DNA from: Nocardia mexicana NBRC 108244
Lineage (GTDB): Bacteria > Actinomycetota > Actinomycetes > Mycobacteriales > Mycobacteriaceae
Direction of reading: 5' to 3'
DNA length: 59,738 nucleotides
NCBI RefSeq assembly: GCF_001613165.1
Contig: NZ_BDBV01000095.1
Coordinates: forward strand, 1 to 59,738
Shown: positions 16,190 to 24,788 of the stretch, piece by piece
How the letters are laid out: each line of letters opens with the position of its first letter
How positions within the stretch are numbered: the stretch's first letter is position 1
The notes under the pieces: model-generated
The model's database searches: none
Seen by the model: the letters and a program-made list of their open reading frames with translations, nothing else
Told to the model about the DNA's origin: nothing
Position numbers and translations under genes: made by a program

Positions 16190-18577
16190 ATGGCGCTCGT
16201 GAAAACCCGCCCGCATTACAACGTCGTCTTCGCCGTGCTGCTGCTCGGCATCGCGTCCTACGGCCTGTTGCAGTCGCTGATCGTGCCGGTGTTCTCGCTG
16301 CTGATCCCGGCGCTGCATACCGACCAGAACACCGCGACCTGGCTGATGACCGGCTATCTGCTGTCCGCCTCGGTGGCCACCCCGATCCTGGGGCGGATCG
16401 GGGACAAGGTCGGCAAGGAAAAGATGCTGGTGGTCACCCTGGTCGCGTTGGCCGGCGGTTCGCTGCTCGCGGCGCTGACCGAATCGGTGAGCGTGATGAT
16501 CGTCGCGCGCGTGATCCAGGGCCTCGGCGGTGGCGTGATCCCGCTGGCCTTCGGCATCATCCGCGACGAGTTCCCGGCCCGCAAACTGAACGGCGCGGTG
16601 GGGATCGCCTCCTCGCTGATCGCCGTCGGCTCCGGCATCGGCCTGGTACTGGCCGGGCCGATCGCCGATCACCTGAACTACCACTGGCTGTTCTGGATCC
16701 CGATGATCGTGAGCGGCGTGGCCGCGGTGGCCGCCGTGCTGCTCGTGCCGGCCTCTCCCGTGCGCAGTCCGGGGAAGATCAGTTGGGGCGCAGCGCTTTT
16801 GATGTCGGCCTGGCTGGTGGCGCTGCTGCTGGCGGTCAGCAAGGGGCCGGCGTGGGGCTGGACCTCTGGAGTCACCCTCGGATTGTTCGCGGCGGCCGTC
16901 GTCTGCGCGATCGCATGGGTCTTCGTCGAACTGCGGTCGAAGTCGCCGCTGATTGATATGCGCACCATGCGCATTCCGGCGGTGTGGACCACCAACGTGG
17001 TCGCGGTGCTGGTCGGCGCCGCCATGTACGCGATGATGACCTTCCTGCCGCAGCTGATCCAGACTCCGAAAGCCATTGCGGGATATGGGCTGAGCGCCAG
17101 CATCACGCAGTCCGGGCTGTACATGCTGCCGCTGTCGGTGGCGATGTTCCTGATCGGCCTGGCCATCGGGCCGATGTCGCGGTGGTTCGGACCGAAGATG
17201 ATCGTGCTGGTCGGCAGCATCCTCACCGTCGTGGCCTTCGGGATCGTCGCCGTCGGGCACGATCAGGTCTGGCAGGTGCTGGTGGCGGGGGTGCTGCTCG
17301 GCCTGGGCATCGGTATGGCGTTCTCGTCGATGCCGGCGATCATCGTCTCCGCGGTGCCCGCCGCGCAGACCGGCGCGGCCACCGGCATGAACGCCAACGT
17401 GCGTACCGTCGGCGGCGCGGTCGGCAGTGCGGTCTCGTCGGTCATCCTGACCTCGGGCGCACACACCGCGCACGGGTTGCCCGCGGGTTCCGGCTATACC
17501 AACGTCTTCTGGTTCCTGGGCGGGGTGGCGTTGCTGGCCGTGCTGGCGTCGATGATCATCCCGTCCCGCCGGTCACGGTCGAAGTCCGAGGAAGCGGTGG
17601 ATACGGAGCTGTTGGCGAACGAGCCGACAGTGGTGGATCCCGCCGCTGCCGGGGAACTCGTTGGTGCCGCCGTGCACCTCGCGGGAACCGCTGCGCACGA
17701 ACGGGATACCGGTCACATCGTGACGGCGAATCAGGCCGTGCCCGCCGGATCGGGCCGCAGATCGGAGCCGGTCGTGGTGAATTCCGTTCCGGCGCAGTCG
17801 GTTACCGGTGCTTCGATCGAGGGCTACCTGCATCGCGACAGCGGCGATCCGGTGCCCGGTGCCGCGCTGACTCTGATCGATCAACATGGACATCAGGTTT
17901 CACGGACGCACAGCACCGCCGATGGCAACTACCACATCACCGTCGCGATCCCCGGCAGCTACGTGCTGATCGCTTCGGCCGAGGGACATCAGCCGGTGGC
18001 GGTCAATGTCGTCGCCGGTTCGCGACCGCAGCACGTGGACCTGACGCTGTCGAGCTCCGGTCAGCTGTCGGGCACGGTGCGCCGGGTCGGCGGGGGACCG
18101 GTGGCGGGCGCGACCGTCACGTTGACCGATGCGCGCGGGGAGGTCGTCGGGGCGGCGGTCAGCGGCGACGACGGCAGTTATGTCTGCCGCGGCGTCCCCT
18201 CGGGCACGCACACCGTGGTCGTAGTCGCCGAACACCAGCGTCCGCACGCGGCGACCCTGACCGTGCCCGAGAGCGGACTGCTGCGCTACGACGCGGAGCT
18301 CGATCCGATGGCGACCCTGGCCGGAGCGGTGCAGGCCGAGGGTCGGGTGGTATCGAATGCGCAGGTCACAGTGCTGGACGAGACCGGCGGCCTGGTCGCC
18401 ACCGCCCACACCGACGACGGCGGCCGCTACCTCGTGCCCGACCTGCCCGCGGGCGACTATGTCGTGGTGGCCCGCGGCTACCCCTCGGTGACCAGCAGCG
18501 TCACGGTGACCGGCAGAGAGATCACCCACGACGTGGAACTCGGCTACGACGAGGCGATGCGGCTGCCCGTGCGGTGA
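16190..18577 (+). CDS. MFS multidrug-type exporter fused to three carboxypeptidase-regulatory-like domains
   Basis: A 795-residue fusion. Residues 1 to about 460 are a 14-segment DHA2/EmrB-type major facilitator, with G-R-I-G-D-K-V-G-K-E in the first cytoplasmic loop and the R-V-I-Q-G-L-G-G-G antiporter motif. A linker of about 80 residues follows. Then come three repeats of roughly 80 residues (about 543-620, 621-700 and 705-790), each with the pattern G-x-V...P-V-x-G-A-x-V-x-L followed by D-G-x-Y, typical of CarboxypepD_reg/CnaB beta-sandwiches. With 14 helices and an R-R-S-R-S-K segment after the last one, the domains should lie in the cytoplasm, which is unusual for this fold. Substrate unknown; regulation is by two palindromes upstream. 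Confidence 0.85.
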   Translation: MALVKTRPHYNVVFAVLLLGIASYGLLQSLIVPVFSLLIPALHTDQNTATWLMTGYLLSASVATPILGRIGDKVGKEKMLVVTLVALAGGSLLAALTESVSVMIVARVIQGLGGGVIPLAFGIIRDEFPARKLNGAVGIASSLIAVGSGIGLVLAGPIADHLNYHWLFWIPMIVSGVAAVAAVLLVPASPVRSPGKISWGAALLMSAWLVALLLAVSKGPAWGWTSGVTLGLFAAAVVCAIAWVFVELRSKSPLIDMRTMRIPAVWTTNVVAVLVGAAMYAMMTFLPQLIQTPKAIAGYGLSASITQSGLYMLPLSVAMFLIGLAIGPMSRWFGPKMIVLVGSILTVVAFGIVAVGHDQVWQVLVAGVLLGLGIGMAFSSMPAIIVSAVPAAQTGAATGMNANVRTVGGAVGSAVSSVILTSGAHTAHGLPAGSGYTNVFWFLGGVALLAVLASMIIPSRRSRSKSEEAVDTELLANEPTVVDPAAAGELVGAAVHLAGTAAHERDTGHIVTANQAVPAGSGRRSEPVVVNSVPAQSVTGASIEGYLHRDSGDPVPGAALTLIDQHGHQVSRTHSTADGNYHITVAIPGSYVLIASAEGHQPVAVNVVAGSRPQHVDLTLSSSGQLSGTVRRVGGGPVAGATVTLTDARGEVVGAAVSGDDGSYVCRGVPSGTHTVVVVAEHQRPHAATLTVPESGLLRYDAELDPMATLAGAVQAEGRVVSNAQVTVLDETGGLVATAHTDDGGRYLVPDLPAGDYVVVARGYPSVTSSVTVTGREITHDVELGYDEAMRLPVR

Positions 18578-18603
18578 CCCGGGTGCCGTAGGTTGACTCA
18601 TCG

Positions 18604-19254
18604 ATGACCTCACCCGAACCGCCTGGGAGCGCCGGTAGCCGGCCGGTGCGCCGCGACGTCCTGCGCAATCGGCAGCTGCTGCTGGAGGCGGCCCGGGAGG
18701 TCTACGCCGAGCAGGGTCTCGATGCCGGTGTCGAGGAGATCGCGCGCCGGGCCGGGCTCGGCATGGGCACCCTGTATCGGCATTTCCCCACGAAGAAGGA
18801 TCTCCTGCTGACGCTGCGGCAGGAGATCCTCGCCGATATCGCGAGCCACGGTTCCGCTGCGGCGGCCGAGCAGCCCCCCGGCCTCGGGCTGGAGGCGTGC
18901 CTGTGGAGCGTCTGTGCCGAGATCCAATCCCATCACCGCGACCGCGAATTGCTGTGGCACACCTTCTCTTCGGACGAGGATCCCGGCAGGCCGCAATTCT
19001 GGGCGATGATCCGATCGCTGCTGCACGAAGCTCAGGCGGCCGGGCAGATTCGAGACGACCTCACCTTCACCGACGTATTCCTCTGCGTGCTCTCCGTCCG
19101 CGGCTTGATCAACGCCACCGCCGATCGCGCCCCGGACGCCTGGCGCCGCCACCTCTCCCTCCAGCTGGCCGGATTCCGCCCCGGCGCATCGCAATTGGAC
19201 TTCCCGCCCACCGACGAATCGCTGGTGATCTCGGGGCTGGAACGGAACGAATAG
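18604..19254 (+). CDS. TetR-family regulator, probable repressor of the MFS fusion
   Basis: A 216-residue TetR protein. The helix-turn-helix lies at about residues 20-65, with A-R-R-A-G-L-G-M-G-T-L-Y-R-H-F-P-T-K-K-D as the recognition segment, and a SbtR-like C-terminal domain follows. It lies 26 bp after the MFS fusion in the same direction. TAGGTT nine bases before the ATG, without a ribosome site, suggests an additional leaderless promoter. Its operator is most likely the pair of palindromes upstream of the MFS gene, by position and by the rule that pump and TetR genes are linked. Confidence 0.87.
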   Translation: MTSPEPPGSAGSRPVRRDVLRNRQLLLEAAREVYAEQGLDAGVEEIARRAGLGMGTLYRHFPTKKDLLLTLRQEILADIASHGSAAAAEQPPGLGLEACLWSVCAEIQSHHRDRELLWHTFSSDEDPGRPQFWAMIRSLLHEAQAAGQIRDDLTFTDVFLCVLSVRGLINATADRAPDAWRRHLSLQLAGFRPGASQLDFPPTDESLVISGLERNE

Positions 19255-19272
19255 CGTCGAGCGGCACGTGAC

Positions 19273-20064
19273 CTACCGGTTGGCGAGCAGCAGTGTCTGG
19301 ACGCTGCGGCCGACCGCGCCCTTCTCGTCGTAGATGCGCGATTCCGCCAGGCCGATACCGCCGCGGTCCGGATAGGTGACCGCGTCGAGGCAGATCCATT
19401 CGTCGACCGGTTCGCGGTGCAGGGTCACGGTGAGATCGGTGTTGATGAAAAGGTAACGGCCCCAGTCCAATGTGGCGCTCACGCCGCTGGCCGCATCCGC
19501 CGCCGCAAGGGTGCGCTCCCACGGGCTCGGGCTGGTCCCGGCGACGATGGGCTGCCGCAGCCGAAACCAGCACACCGCCGGGCCCGGTTCCGCGAAATCG
19601 CCTGTGAGGAACCGGAAGTCGATACTCGTGTGATACCCGATCGGCTGGTCGGACGGGAAATGTGCTTCCTCGTTACCGGTTTCAGGCCCGGGGTGGCCGC
19701 CGGTCGGCAGCACCTCGGGCGGCAGCTCGAGTTCGGGTTCCGCCTGCCGCAGCCGCCACGCCGTGGCCTTCAGCACCGGCCCCTGGTCGGAGCTCAGGGT
19801 CGCCTCGAGCATTTCGACGCTGCGGCCGGGGCGGACCACCCGGGCCTCGACGGTCAGCGGGGCGATCGGGACCGGCCCCAGGATCTCCACCGCGATCCTG
19901 CCGATGCGGAAACCGTCCCGCGGCTCGCACCGCTCGATCACGTGCGCGAGCAGCGCGGACGGCGGCCCCGCGTGCTGAGCGTGGGGTGACCACGGCCCCC
20001 GGGTGAGCTCGGTGGATTCGAAGCGGTTCGGATTCGCCGGGTCGGGTAGGTAGTAGGCATCCAT
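19273..20064 (-). CDS. Acyl-CoA thioesterase-like protein (double hot-dog)
   Basis: A 263-residue protein of the TesB-like/thioesterase-like (two hot-dog) superfamily found widely in mycolata. It has the N-terminal G-P-W-S-P-H-A-Q-H-A-G-P-P-S-A-L-L segment, in which the family's helix starts, and the second-half motif F-I-N-T-D-L-T-V-T-L-H-R. It is expected to hydrolyse or bind acyl-CoA in the cytosol; chain length is unknown. A minus-strand TAGGCT nine bases before the ATG suggests a leaderless transcript. The methyltransferase gene runs divergently, with a shared regulatory space of 95 bp. Confidence 0.75.
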   Translation of the reverse strand: MDAYYLPDPANPNRFESTELTRGPWSPHAQHAGPPSALLAHVIERCEPRDGFRIGRIAVEILGPVPIAPLTVEARVVRPGRSVEMLEATLSSDQGPVLKATAWRLRQAEPELELPPEVLPTGGHPGPETGNEEAHFPSDQPIGYHTSIDFRFLTGDFAEPGPAVCWFRLRQPIVAGTSPSPWERTLAAADAASGVSATLDWGRYLFINTDLTVTLHREPVDEWICLDAVTYPDRGGIGLAESRIYDEKGAVGRSVQTLLLANR

Positions 20065-20131
20065 GGTGAGGTGAGCCTACGACGCATCGCATCGACGCCG
20101 GGTCAGGGGCGGCACGACCTTGATTGACCTA

Positions 20132-20144
20132 CTGTCTGGGACGG
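20132..20144. promoter_or_regulatory. TGTCTGGGAC operator, copy 1 (methyltransferase)
   Basis: CTGTC-TGG-GACGG: palindromic arms with a three-base centre and one mismatch. It directly follows a possible -10 TACTGT (20130-20135), 16 bp before the methyltransferase ATG. The same element stands before the FMO gene (22667) and the second SDR gene (23769). Confidence 0.6.
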
Positions 20145-20159
20145 CTTATCGTCGAGGGT

Positions 20160-21071
20160 ATGGTAGCGAGGGCGAGTACCCCCGCCGCATCGACGGAACA
20201 CCGGATGCGGCGCTGGACGCGGGAGTGGCTGCGGTTGGCCGCACTGCCGCTCGTGCCGGATCGGGCGGAGCGGATCGGGCGGCTGTACGACCTGGTCGGG
20301 ACCGGAAATCTGTTCGGCGAGGACTCGCTGTACATCAACCTCGGCTACTGGCGCCACCATCCGGCCACGCTGGACGAGGCATCGGTCGAACTGGCGCGGC
20401 TGCTCGGCCGGGAGGCGTTCCTGCGTGCCGACGATGTGGTCCTCGACGTCGGCTGCGGTTACGGCGAACAGGATCTGCTGTGGGCCAGGGAATTCGGCTG
20501 CGCGGAGATCATCGGGGTGAACGTCGCGCCGGAGCAGGTGCGGGCCGCGAACGCGCGCGTCGCGGCGTCCGGGCTGGGCGATCGGATCCGCTACGTGCAA
20601 GCCTCGGCGATGGAGCTGCCCCGCGACGACGCCTCGGTGACGAAGGTGCTGGCGCTGGAGTCGCCTTTCCACTTCCCGTCGCAGCGGCGGTTCTTCGCCG
20701 AGTCGTTGCGGGTGCTGGAGCCCGGTGGTCGCCTGGTGACCGCCGACATCGTCCCCCGGCGCGGCGTGCTGAACCAGCTCGACCGGGAGGGATATCGTGA
20801 TGCCTTGCGCGAGACGGGTTTCCAGGATGTCCGGGTGTACTCGATCCGGCGCGATGTGTACCGGCCGCTGTCGGTGTATCTGCGCACGCGGCTGCGTGAT
20901 CCCGATATGCGCGAGGTGAATCCGTTGCTGCGCATGATGTTCAGCACCGGCGGGGTGCGGGCGTGGTCGGTGTGGCTGGACTATGTGATCGCGGTGGCGA
21001 CCAAGGGGGACGGGGGTCAGGAGACCAGGGTCGCGCGAGGTGTCTCGGACTCGCGGTCCAGGCGCTCGTAG
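20160..21071 (+). CDS. SAM-dependent methyltransferase (small-molecule type)
   Basis: A 303-residue class I methyltransferase. SAM-binding motif I is V-V-L-D-V-G-C-G-Y-G-E-Q (about residue 100) and is intact. Post-I is I-I-G-V-N-V-A-P-E-Q, and motif IV lies around V-Q-A-S-A-M-E-L-P. The overall pattern is that of cyclopropane-synthase-like O- or C-methyltransferases acting on polyketides, sterols or lipids. The start is uncertain: ATG 20160 has only a close GAGGG, and an in-frame ATG 27 codons later is possible. It shares an operator motif with the FMO and SDR genes and overlaps the convergent FMO by 55 bp, suggesting one pathway for a hydrophobic substrate. Confidence 0.8.
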   Translation: MVARASTPAASTEHRMRRWTREWLRLAALPLVPDRAERIGRLYDLVGTGNLFGEDSLYINLGYWRHHPATLDEASVELARLLGREAFLRADDVVLDVGCGYGEQDLLWAREFGCAEIIGVNVAPEQVRAANARVAASGLGDRIRYVQASAMELPRDDASVTKVLALESPFHFPSQRRFFAESLRVLEPGGRLVTADIVPRRGVLNQLDREGYRDALRETGFQDVRVYSIRRDVYRPLSVYLRTRLRDPDMREVNPLLRMMFSTGGVRAWSVWLDYVIAVATKGDGGQETRVARGVSDSRSRRS

Positions 21072-22612
21072 CTGTAGTCGTCGAGCGGGAAGCGGCGGTT
21101 GCCCCGGCTGGCCTCGAAGAACCCCGAGGGGCGGACATAGGTCGTATCCCCTTGGGAGTTGCGGTAATACGTCGGCACGTGGCCGTTGAGGTCGGCCAGG
21201 TAGTAGCGCAGCGCGGCCGCGCGTCGATAGATGCGCCGATGATAGGCATCGTGCACATCGGGGCGGATCTCCATGACGGTGGCCCCGCGCCGGGTGGCCT
21301 CCTTGATCGCGCGCACCGCATGGTCGGCGGTCATCTCCACGAAGGCGTGCCAGCCGCTGCCGGTCCAGGAATACGGGCCGACCAGCGTCCAGCGGTTCGG
21401 CAGGCCCGGCAGCGAAACGCTCTGGTACGCCTGCAGGCCGTGCGCGGTGTAGAACTCGGCCAGATCGAAGCCGTCGCGACCGACGATGGCGCCGGGCCGG
21501 TAGGTCTCCGGGTCCGAGAACACCTCGTAGCCGGTGGCGAGCACGATCATGTCGACGTCGTGCTCGGCGCCGTCGCGAGTGCGGATGCCGCGCTCGGTGA
21601 TTCGGTCGATCGGTTCGGTCACCAGGTCGACGTTGTCGCGGTTGAACGCCAGGATGTATCCCGTCGACATGGTCGGCCGCTTGGCGATCGGGCCGTAGTC
21701 CGGTGCGAGCCGATTCGCGGTGTCCTTGTCGCGCACCACCATTCGCAGATACCGCCGATACCCGGTGATGGCCGCCCTGTCGAAGGTCCGCATGACGGCC
21801 TTGGCCGACCAGAGCGGGGCGGAGGTGCCGAACCGCAGCCCGGCGTCGACCACGGCCAGCACGGCCCCGTGCCCGGCCGCGACCAGCCCCGGTATGCCGA
21901 GCACCCGCTGCGCCAGGCGGGGGACCCGGAAGTCCGGCTTCGGTGCGCACCAGACCGGAGTCCGTTGGAACACCTCGAGTTTCGCGGCATCACGGCAGAT
22001 GGCGGGCACGATCTGCACGGAACTGGCGCCGGTGCCGATGACCGCGACGCGCTTGCCGCGGTGGTCGTATTCGTCGTCCCAGTCCGACGGGCGCTGGATC
22101 TTCCCGCCGAATGCGGCCAGGCCGGGAATGCCCGGATCGTCCTTGGGCCGCACGAAGGCGCCGACCGCGCTGATCAGGAAGCGCGCGGTGATCACCTCGC
22201 CTGCGGCGGTATGCAGCCGCCACAGGTGGTTCGCGTCGTCCCACTGCTCCTTCGCCACGTCGACGCCGAATCGGATGTGCGGATAGATTCCGAAGCGCCG
22301 GGCGACGTCGGCATGGTAGCGCCGGACCTCCGCCCCGCGGGGAAACACCCTGCTCCAGTTGGCATTTCGAGCGAAGGAGTACTGGTAGGCGACGCCGGGG
22401 ATATCGACCCCGAGGCCGGGATAGTGGTTCTCGTACCAGCTGCCACCGACGTCGTCGGCGCGCTCGAGCACCACGAAATCACGCAGCCCGGCCTTGCGCA
22501 GTTTCACCGCGGCGGCGATGCCGCCGGGTCCGGCGCCGATCACGGCCACCTCGAAGTCGGGGGTCGAGGGTCCCACCTGCCCGGTCGAACTCCCTGGGGC
22601 GGTAGCGGTCAT
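21017..22612 (-). CDS. Flavin-containing monooxygenase, Baeyer-Villiger-like
   Basis: A 531-residue two-dinucleotide-domain flavoprotein. FAD motif G-A-G-P-G-G (about residue 26) and NADPH motif G-T-G-A-S-S are both present, and D-D-V-G-G-S-W-Y matches class B monooxygenases. The Baeyer-Villiger fingerprint F-x-G-x-x-x-H-x-x-x-W is recognisable, but the histidine is arginine (Arg174: F-G-G-K-I-Q-R-P-S-D-W). It probably oxygenates a ketone or other hydrophobic substrate, with the reservation this substitution brings. GAGGAGG lies six bases before the ATG at 22612; the frame continues upstream but without support. It carries a TGTCTGGGAC operator and is followed by the convergent methyltransferase. 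Confidence 0.85.
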   Translation of the reverse strand: MTATAPGSSTGQVGPSTPDFEVAVIGAGPGGIAAAVKLRKAGLRDFVVLERADDVGGSWYENHYPGLGVDIPGVAYQYSFARNANWSRVFPRGAEVRRYHADVARRFGIYPHIRFGVDVAKEQWDDANHLWRLHTAAGEVITARFLISAVGAFVRPKDDPGIPGLAAFGGKIQRPSDWDDEYDHRGKRVAVIGTGASSVQIVPAICRDAAKLEVFQRTPVWCAPKPDFRVPRLAQRVLGIPGLVAAGHGAVLAVVDAGLRFGTSAPLWSAKAVMRTFDRAAITGYRRYLRMVVRDKDTANRLAPDYGPIAKRPTMSTGYILAFNRDNVDLVTEPIDRITERGIRTRDGAEHDVDMIVLATGYEVFSDPETYRPGAIVGRDGFDLAEFYTAHGLQAYQSVSLPGLPNRWTLVGPYSWTGSGWHAFVEMTADHAVRAIKEATRRGATVMEIRPDVHDAYHRRIYRRAAALRYYLADLNGHVPTYYRNSQGDTTYVRPSGFFEASRGNRRFPLDDYSYERLDRESETPRATLVS

Positions 22613-22666
22613 CGTCAACCTCCTCGAGCTGCGGGTACGCCTCGCTGCGGCCGTCAGCGCCTGGTT

Positions 22667-22679
22667 CTGTCCCAGACAG
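22667..22679. promoter_or_regulatory. TGTCTGGGAC operator, copy 2 (FMO)
   Basis: Reads CTGTCTGGGACAG on the minus strand, a perfect five-base arm palindrome around TGG. It follows a GATACC -10-like element (22685-22680, minus strand) by a single base and lies 54 bp before the FMO start. Confidence 0.7.
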
Positions 22680-22718
22680 GGTATCTCGTCGGCAGGGTGT
22701 GTCACCAGGCCGGCAGGT

Positions 22719-23672
22719 TCAGACCGATGCCGTCCGCGATGCGGATTCGGGCGTGCTGATGGCGGTACCGAGCGGGAGCCGGTCGGCGAGGGTCGTCGCC
22801 AGGTGGACGGTTCGAGGATCGTCGATGACCCGGCGCACGAGTCGTTCGACGCGGCGATCGCTCGCCAGGATCATTCCGGCGCGGACAACGCCCGGAAACA
22901 GGCGTGCCAGCGGATAGGAGATCCGCGCCTCGGGCCGGATCGGTTCCACCGCAATGTTTTTGCGGATGGCACGCACGATCGTCCGGCCCGCCCCGTCGGG
23001 ATCCGCGCCGAACAGCGCCTGCCCCGCGAGTGCGAGGCGCCGCCCGATATCGGCCTGCCGGTCGGTCAGCGATGCCATGCGCGCGGTGGCGGTGAGGTTG
23101 GTCGCGATGAGACCCGGGCAGATCACCGTCACACCGATGCCGTGGGGCGCCAGCTCGGCCCGGAGGCATTCGCTGAAATGCTTCACCGCGTACTTGGAGA
23201 TGCTGTACGGCCAGCCGTACGGCGCCGGAGCGAAGGCGGCCATCGACGAGATGTTCACCAGATGCCCGCCCGTGCCGCGCGCGACCATCTGCTGCCCGAA
23301 GATGCGGCACCCGTGGATCATCGCCATCAGGTTGATGTCGATGATGCGCTCCAGGTCCTCGACAGGCACGTCCAGAAAGGGTCCGCCGACGACGATTCCG
23401 GCGTTGTTCACCACGACGTCCGGCACGCCGTGTGCGGTGCGGACGGTCTCGGCGAACTCCTCCAGCGCGGCCGTATCGGCGACGTCGAGCTCGTAAGCCG
23501 TTGCCTTGCTGCCCAGATCGCGAAGCTCGGCGACGGCGTCGTCGGCCGCCGCGCGATCGATATCGGCGACGATCAGCTCCGCACCGTGCGCGGCCAGCGC
23601 TTTCGCAGTGCCGCGCCCTATTCCGCTGCCCGCGCCCGTGACCACTGCGACTCCGGGATGAAAGTCCTTCAT
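22719..23672 (-). CDS. Short-chain dehydrogenase/reductase (first of two)
   Basis: A 317-residue SDR. Cofactor motif T-G-A-G-S-G-I-G-R-G (about residue 12), N-N-A-G-I and the catalytic set S...Y-S-I-S-K are all intact. The roughly 60 residues beyond the usual 250-260 form a C-terminal extension containing a run of R/V-rich helix, as in several mycobacterial SDRs acting on long-chain or steroid-like alcohols. The ATG at 23672 has GGGAG nine bases upstream. It lies upstream of the FMO gene on the same strand and is divergent from a second, clearly paralogous SDR, with 134 bp between starts. Substrate unknown. Confidence 0.85.
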   Translation of the reverse strand: MKDFHPGVAVVTGAGSGIGRGTAKALAAHGAELIVADIDRAAADDAVAELRDLGSKATAYELDVADTAALEEFAETVRTAHGVPDVVVNNAGIVVGGPFLDVPVEDLERIIDINLMAMIHGCRIFGQQMVARGTGGHLVNISSMAAFAPAPYGWPYSISKYAVKHFSECLRAELAPHGIGVTVICPGLIATNLTATARMASLTDRQADIGRRLALAGQALFGADPDGAGRTIVRAIRKNIAVEPIRPEARISYPLARLFPGVVRAGMILASDRRVERLVRRVIDDPRTVHLATTLADRLPLGTAISTPESASRTASV

Positions 23673-23740
23673 CGGCTGTCTCCCTTCGGAATTCGGTACG
23701 CCGCCATCGGTGACTCCGCCACGGGCGGTGGGCCGCAACC

Positions 23741-23779
23741 TTGTCGGCACTGTGCATCCAGCGTACAGTGTCTGGGACA
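23741..23779 (+). promoter_or_regulatory. Promoter with TGTCTGGGAC operator, copy 3 (second SDR)
   Basis: TTGTCG (23741-23746), 17-bp spacer, TACAGT (23764-23769). The palindrome TGTC-TGG-GACA (23769-23779) begins on the last base of the -10 and covers the expected start point, ideal for repression. The SDR ATG lies 28 bp further. Confidence 0.7.
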
Positions 23780-23806
23780 GTCCACAAGAGGGTGAAGGGC
23801 GCGGTC

Positions 23807-24724
23807 ATGGCCAACTTCGACGGCAAGCTCGTCATCGTGACCGGAGCGGGCAGCGGCATCGGCCGCGCCGCGGCGAGGCGATTCGCGGCGCGGGGCGCCC
23901 GTCTCATCGTCGGCGATATCAATACCGACGCCGCGAATTCGACCGTCGACCTGATCGCGGCCGCCGGTGGCCAGGCGCACGCGTACGCGGTCGACGTGGC
24001 GGATCGGGCCGCGATGGAGTCCTTCGCCGACGAGGTGGACGGCGCACACGGCGCGCCGCACGTTCTGGTCAACAACGCCGGATTCACCACGGCCGGGCCC
24101 TTTCTGAACCACACTGCCGAGGACTGGAAGCAGATCATGGGGGTCAACTTCTGGGGCGTCTACCACGGCAGCCGCCTGTTCGGGCGGCGGATGATCGAGT
24201 CCGGCCGGGGCGGCCGCATCCTGAATGTGACCTCGCCCGCCGCCATCACCCCGATTCCGCTGTCGACCCCGTATTGCACCAGCAAGGCGGCGGCACAGAT
24301 GCTCACCGAGTGCCTGCGTCTGGAGTTCGCCGGGACCGAAGTGGGTGTGACAGCTGTTCTTCCGGCCTTCATCGATACCGGGTTCTATCCGTCGGCGCGG
24401 CTGGTCGGCGACAACAGGGAGATGCTCGAACGGGGGAAGAACATCTCCGTGCTCGCGGCCAAGGTGATCGCGCGCAGCCCGGAAACGGTGGGCCGCAATA
24501 TCGTTCGGATCGCCGCCCGCAATCCGGCGATCGCGCCGACGCCGATCGAGGCCCGCGTCGTCTACCTGGCGTCGCGTCTGTCGCCCGCCGGTGCCCGGCT
24601 GGCGTCGCGATTCATGGATCCGGGCACCATGATCGAGCTGGCGACACGCTTCGCCCCGGATATCGCCGTGCGCGCGGTGGACGGCCTTGCGGAGCGCATA
24701 CTCGCGGGCAGCAAGTCGGCCTGA
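23807..24724 (+). CDS. Short-chain dehydrogenase/reductase (second of two)
   Basis: A 305-residue SDR similar to the divergent one next to it. It has T-G-A-G-S-G-I-G-R-A, N-N-A-G-F and catalytic Y-C-T-S-K, plus a C-terminal extension with R-Y/F-M-D-P-like helices. The ATG at 23807 lies just after the operator-covered promoter; the ribosome site is GAAGGGC, slightly close. The serine of the SDR triad falls in N-V-T-S-P-A-A. Together with the FMO and methyltransferase it belongs to a group that shares one operator, so the set probably oxidises and methylates one class of hydrophobic compound. The two SDRs look like an old duplication. Confidence 0.85.
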   Translation: MANFDGKLVIVTGAGSGIGRAAARRFAARGARLIVGDINTDAANSTVDLIAAAGGQAHAYAVDVADRAAMESFADEVDGAHGAPHVLVNNAGFTTAGPFLNHTAEDWKQIMGVNFWGVYHGSRLFGRRMIESGRGGRILNVTSPAAITPIPLSTPYCTSKAAAQMLTECLRLEFAGTEVGVTAVLPAFIDTGFYPSARLVGDNREMLERGKNISVLAAKVIARSPETVGRNIVRIAARNPAIAPTPIEARVVYLASRLSPAGARLASRFMDPGTMIELATRFAPDIAVRAVDGLAERILAGSKSA

Positions 24725-24788
24725 CGCTTCGCTGGGCGTCGTCCGGTCGGGGGACGGTTATCCGGCCCCGTGCGCATCGTTCCCCGGA

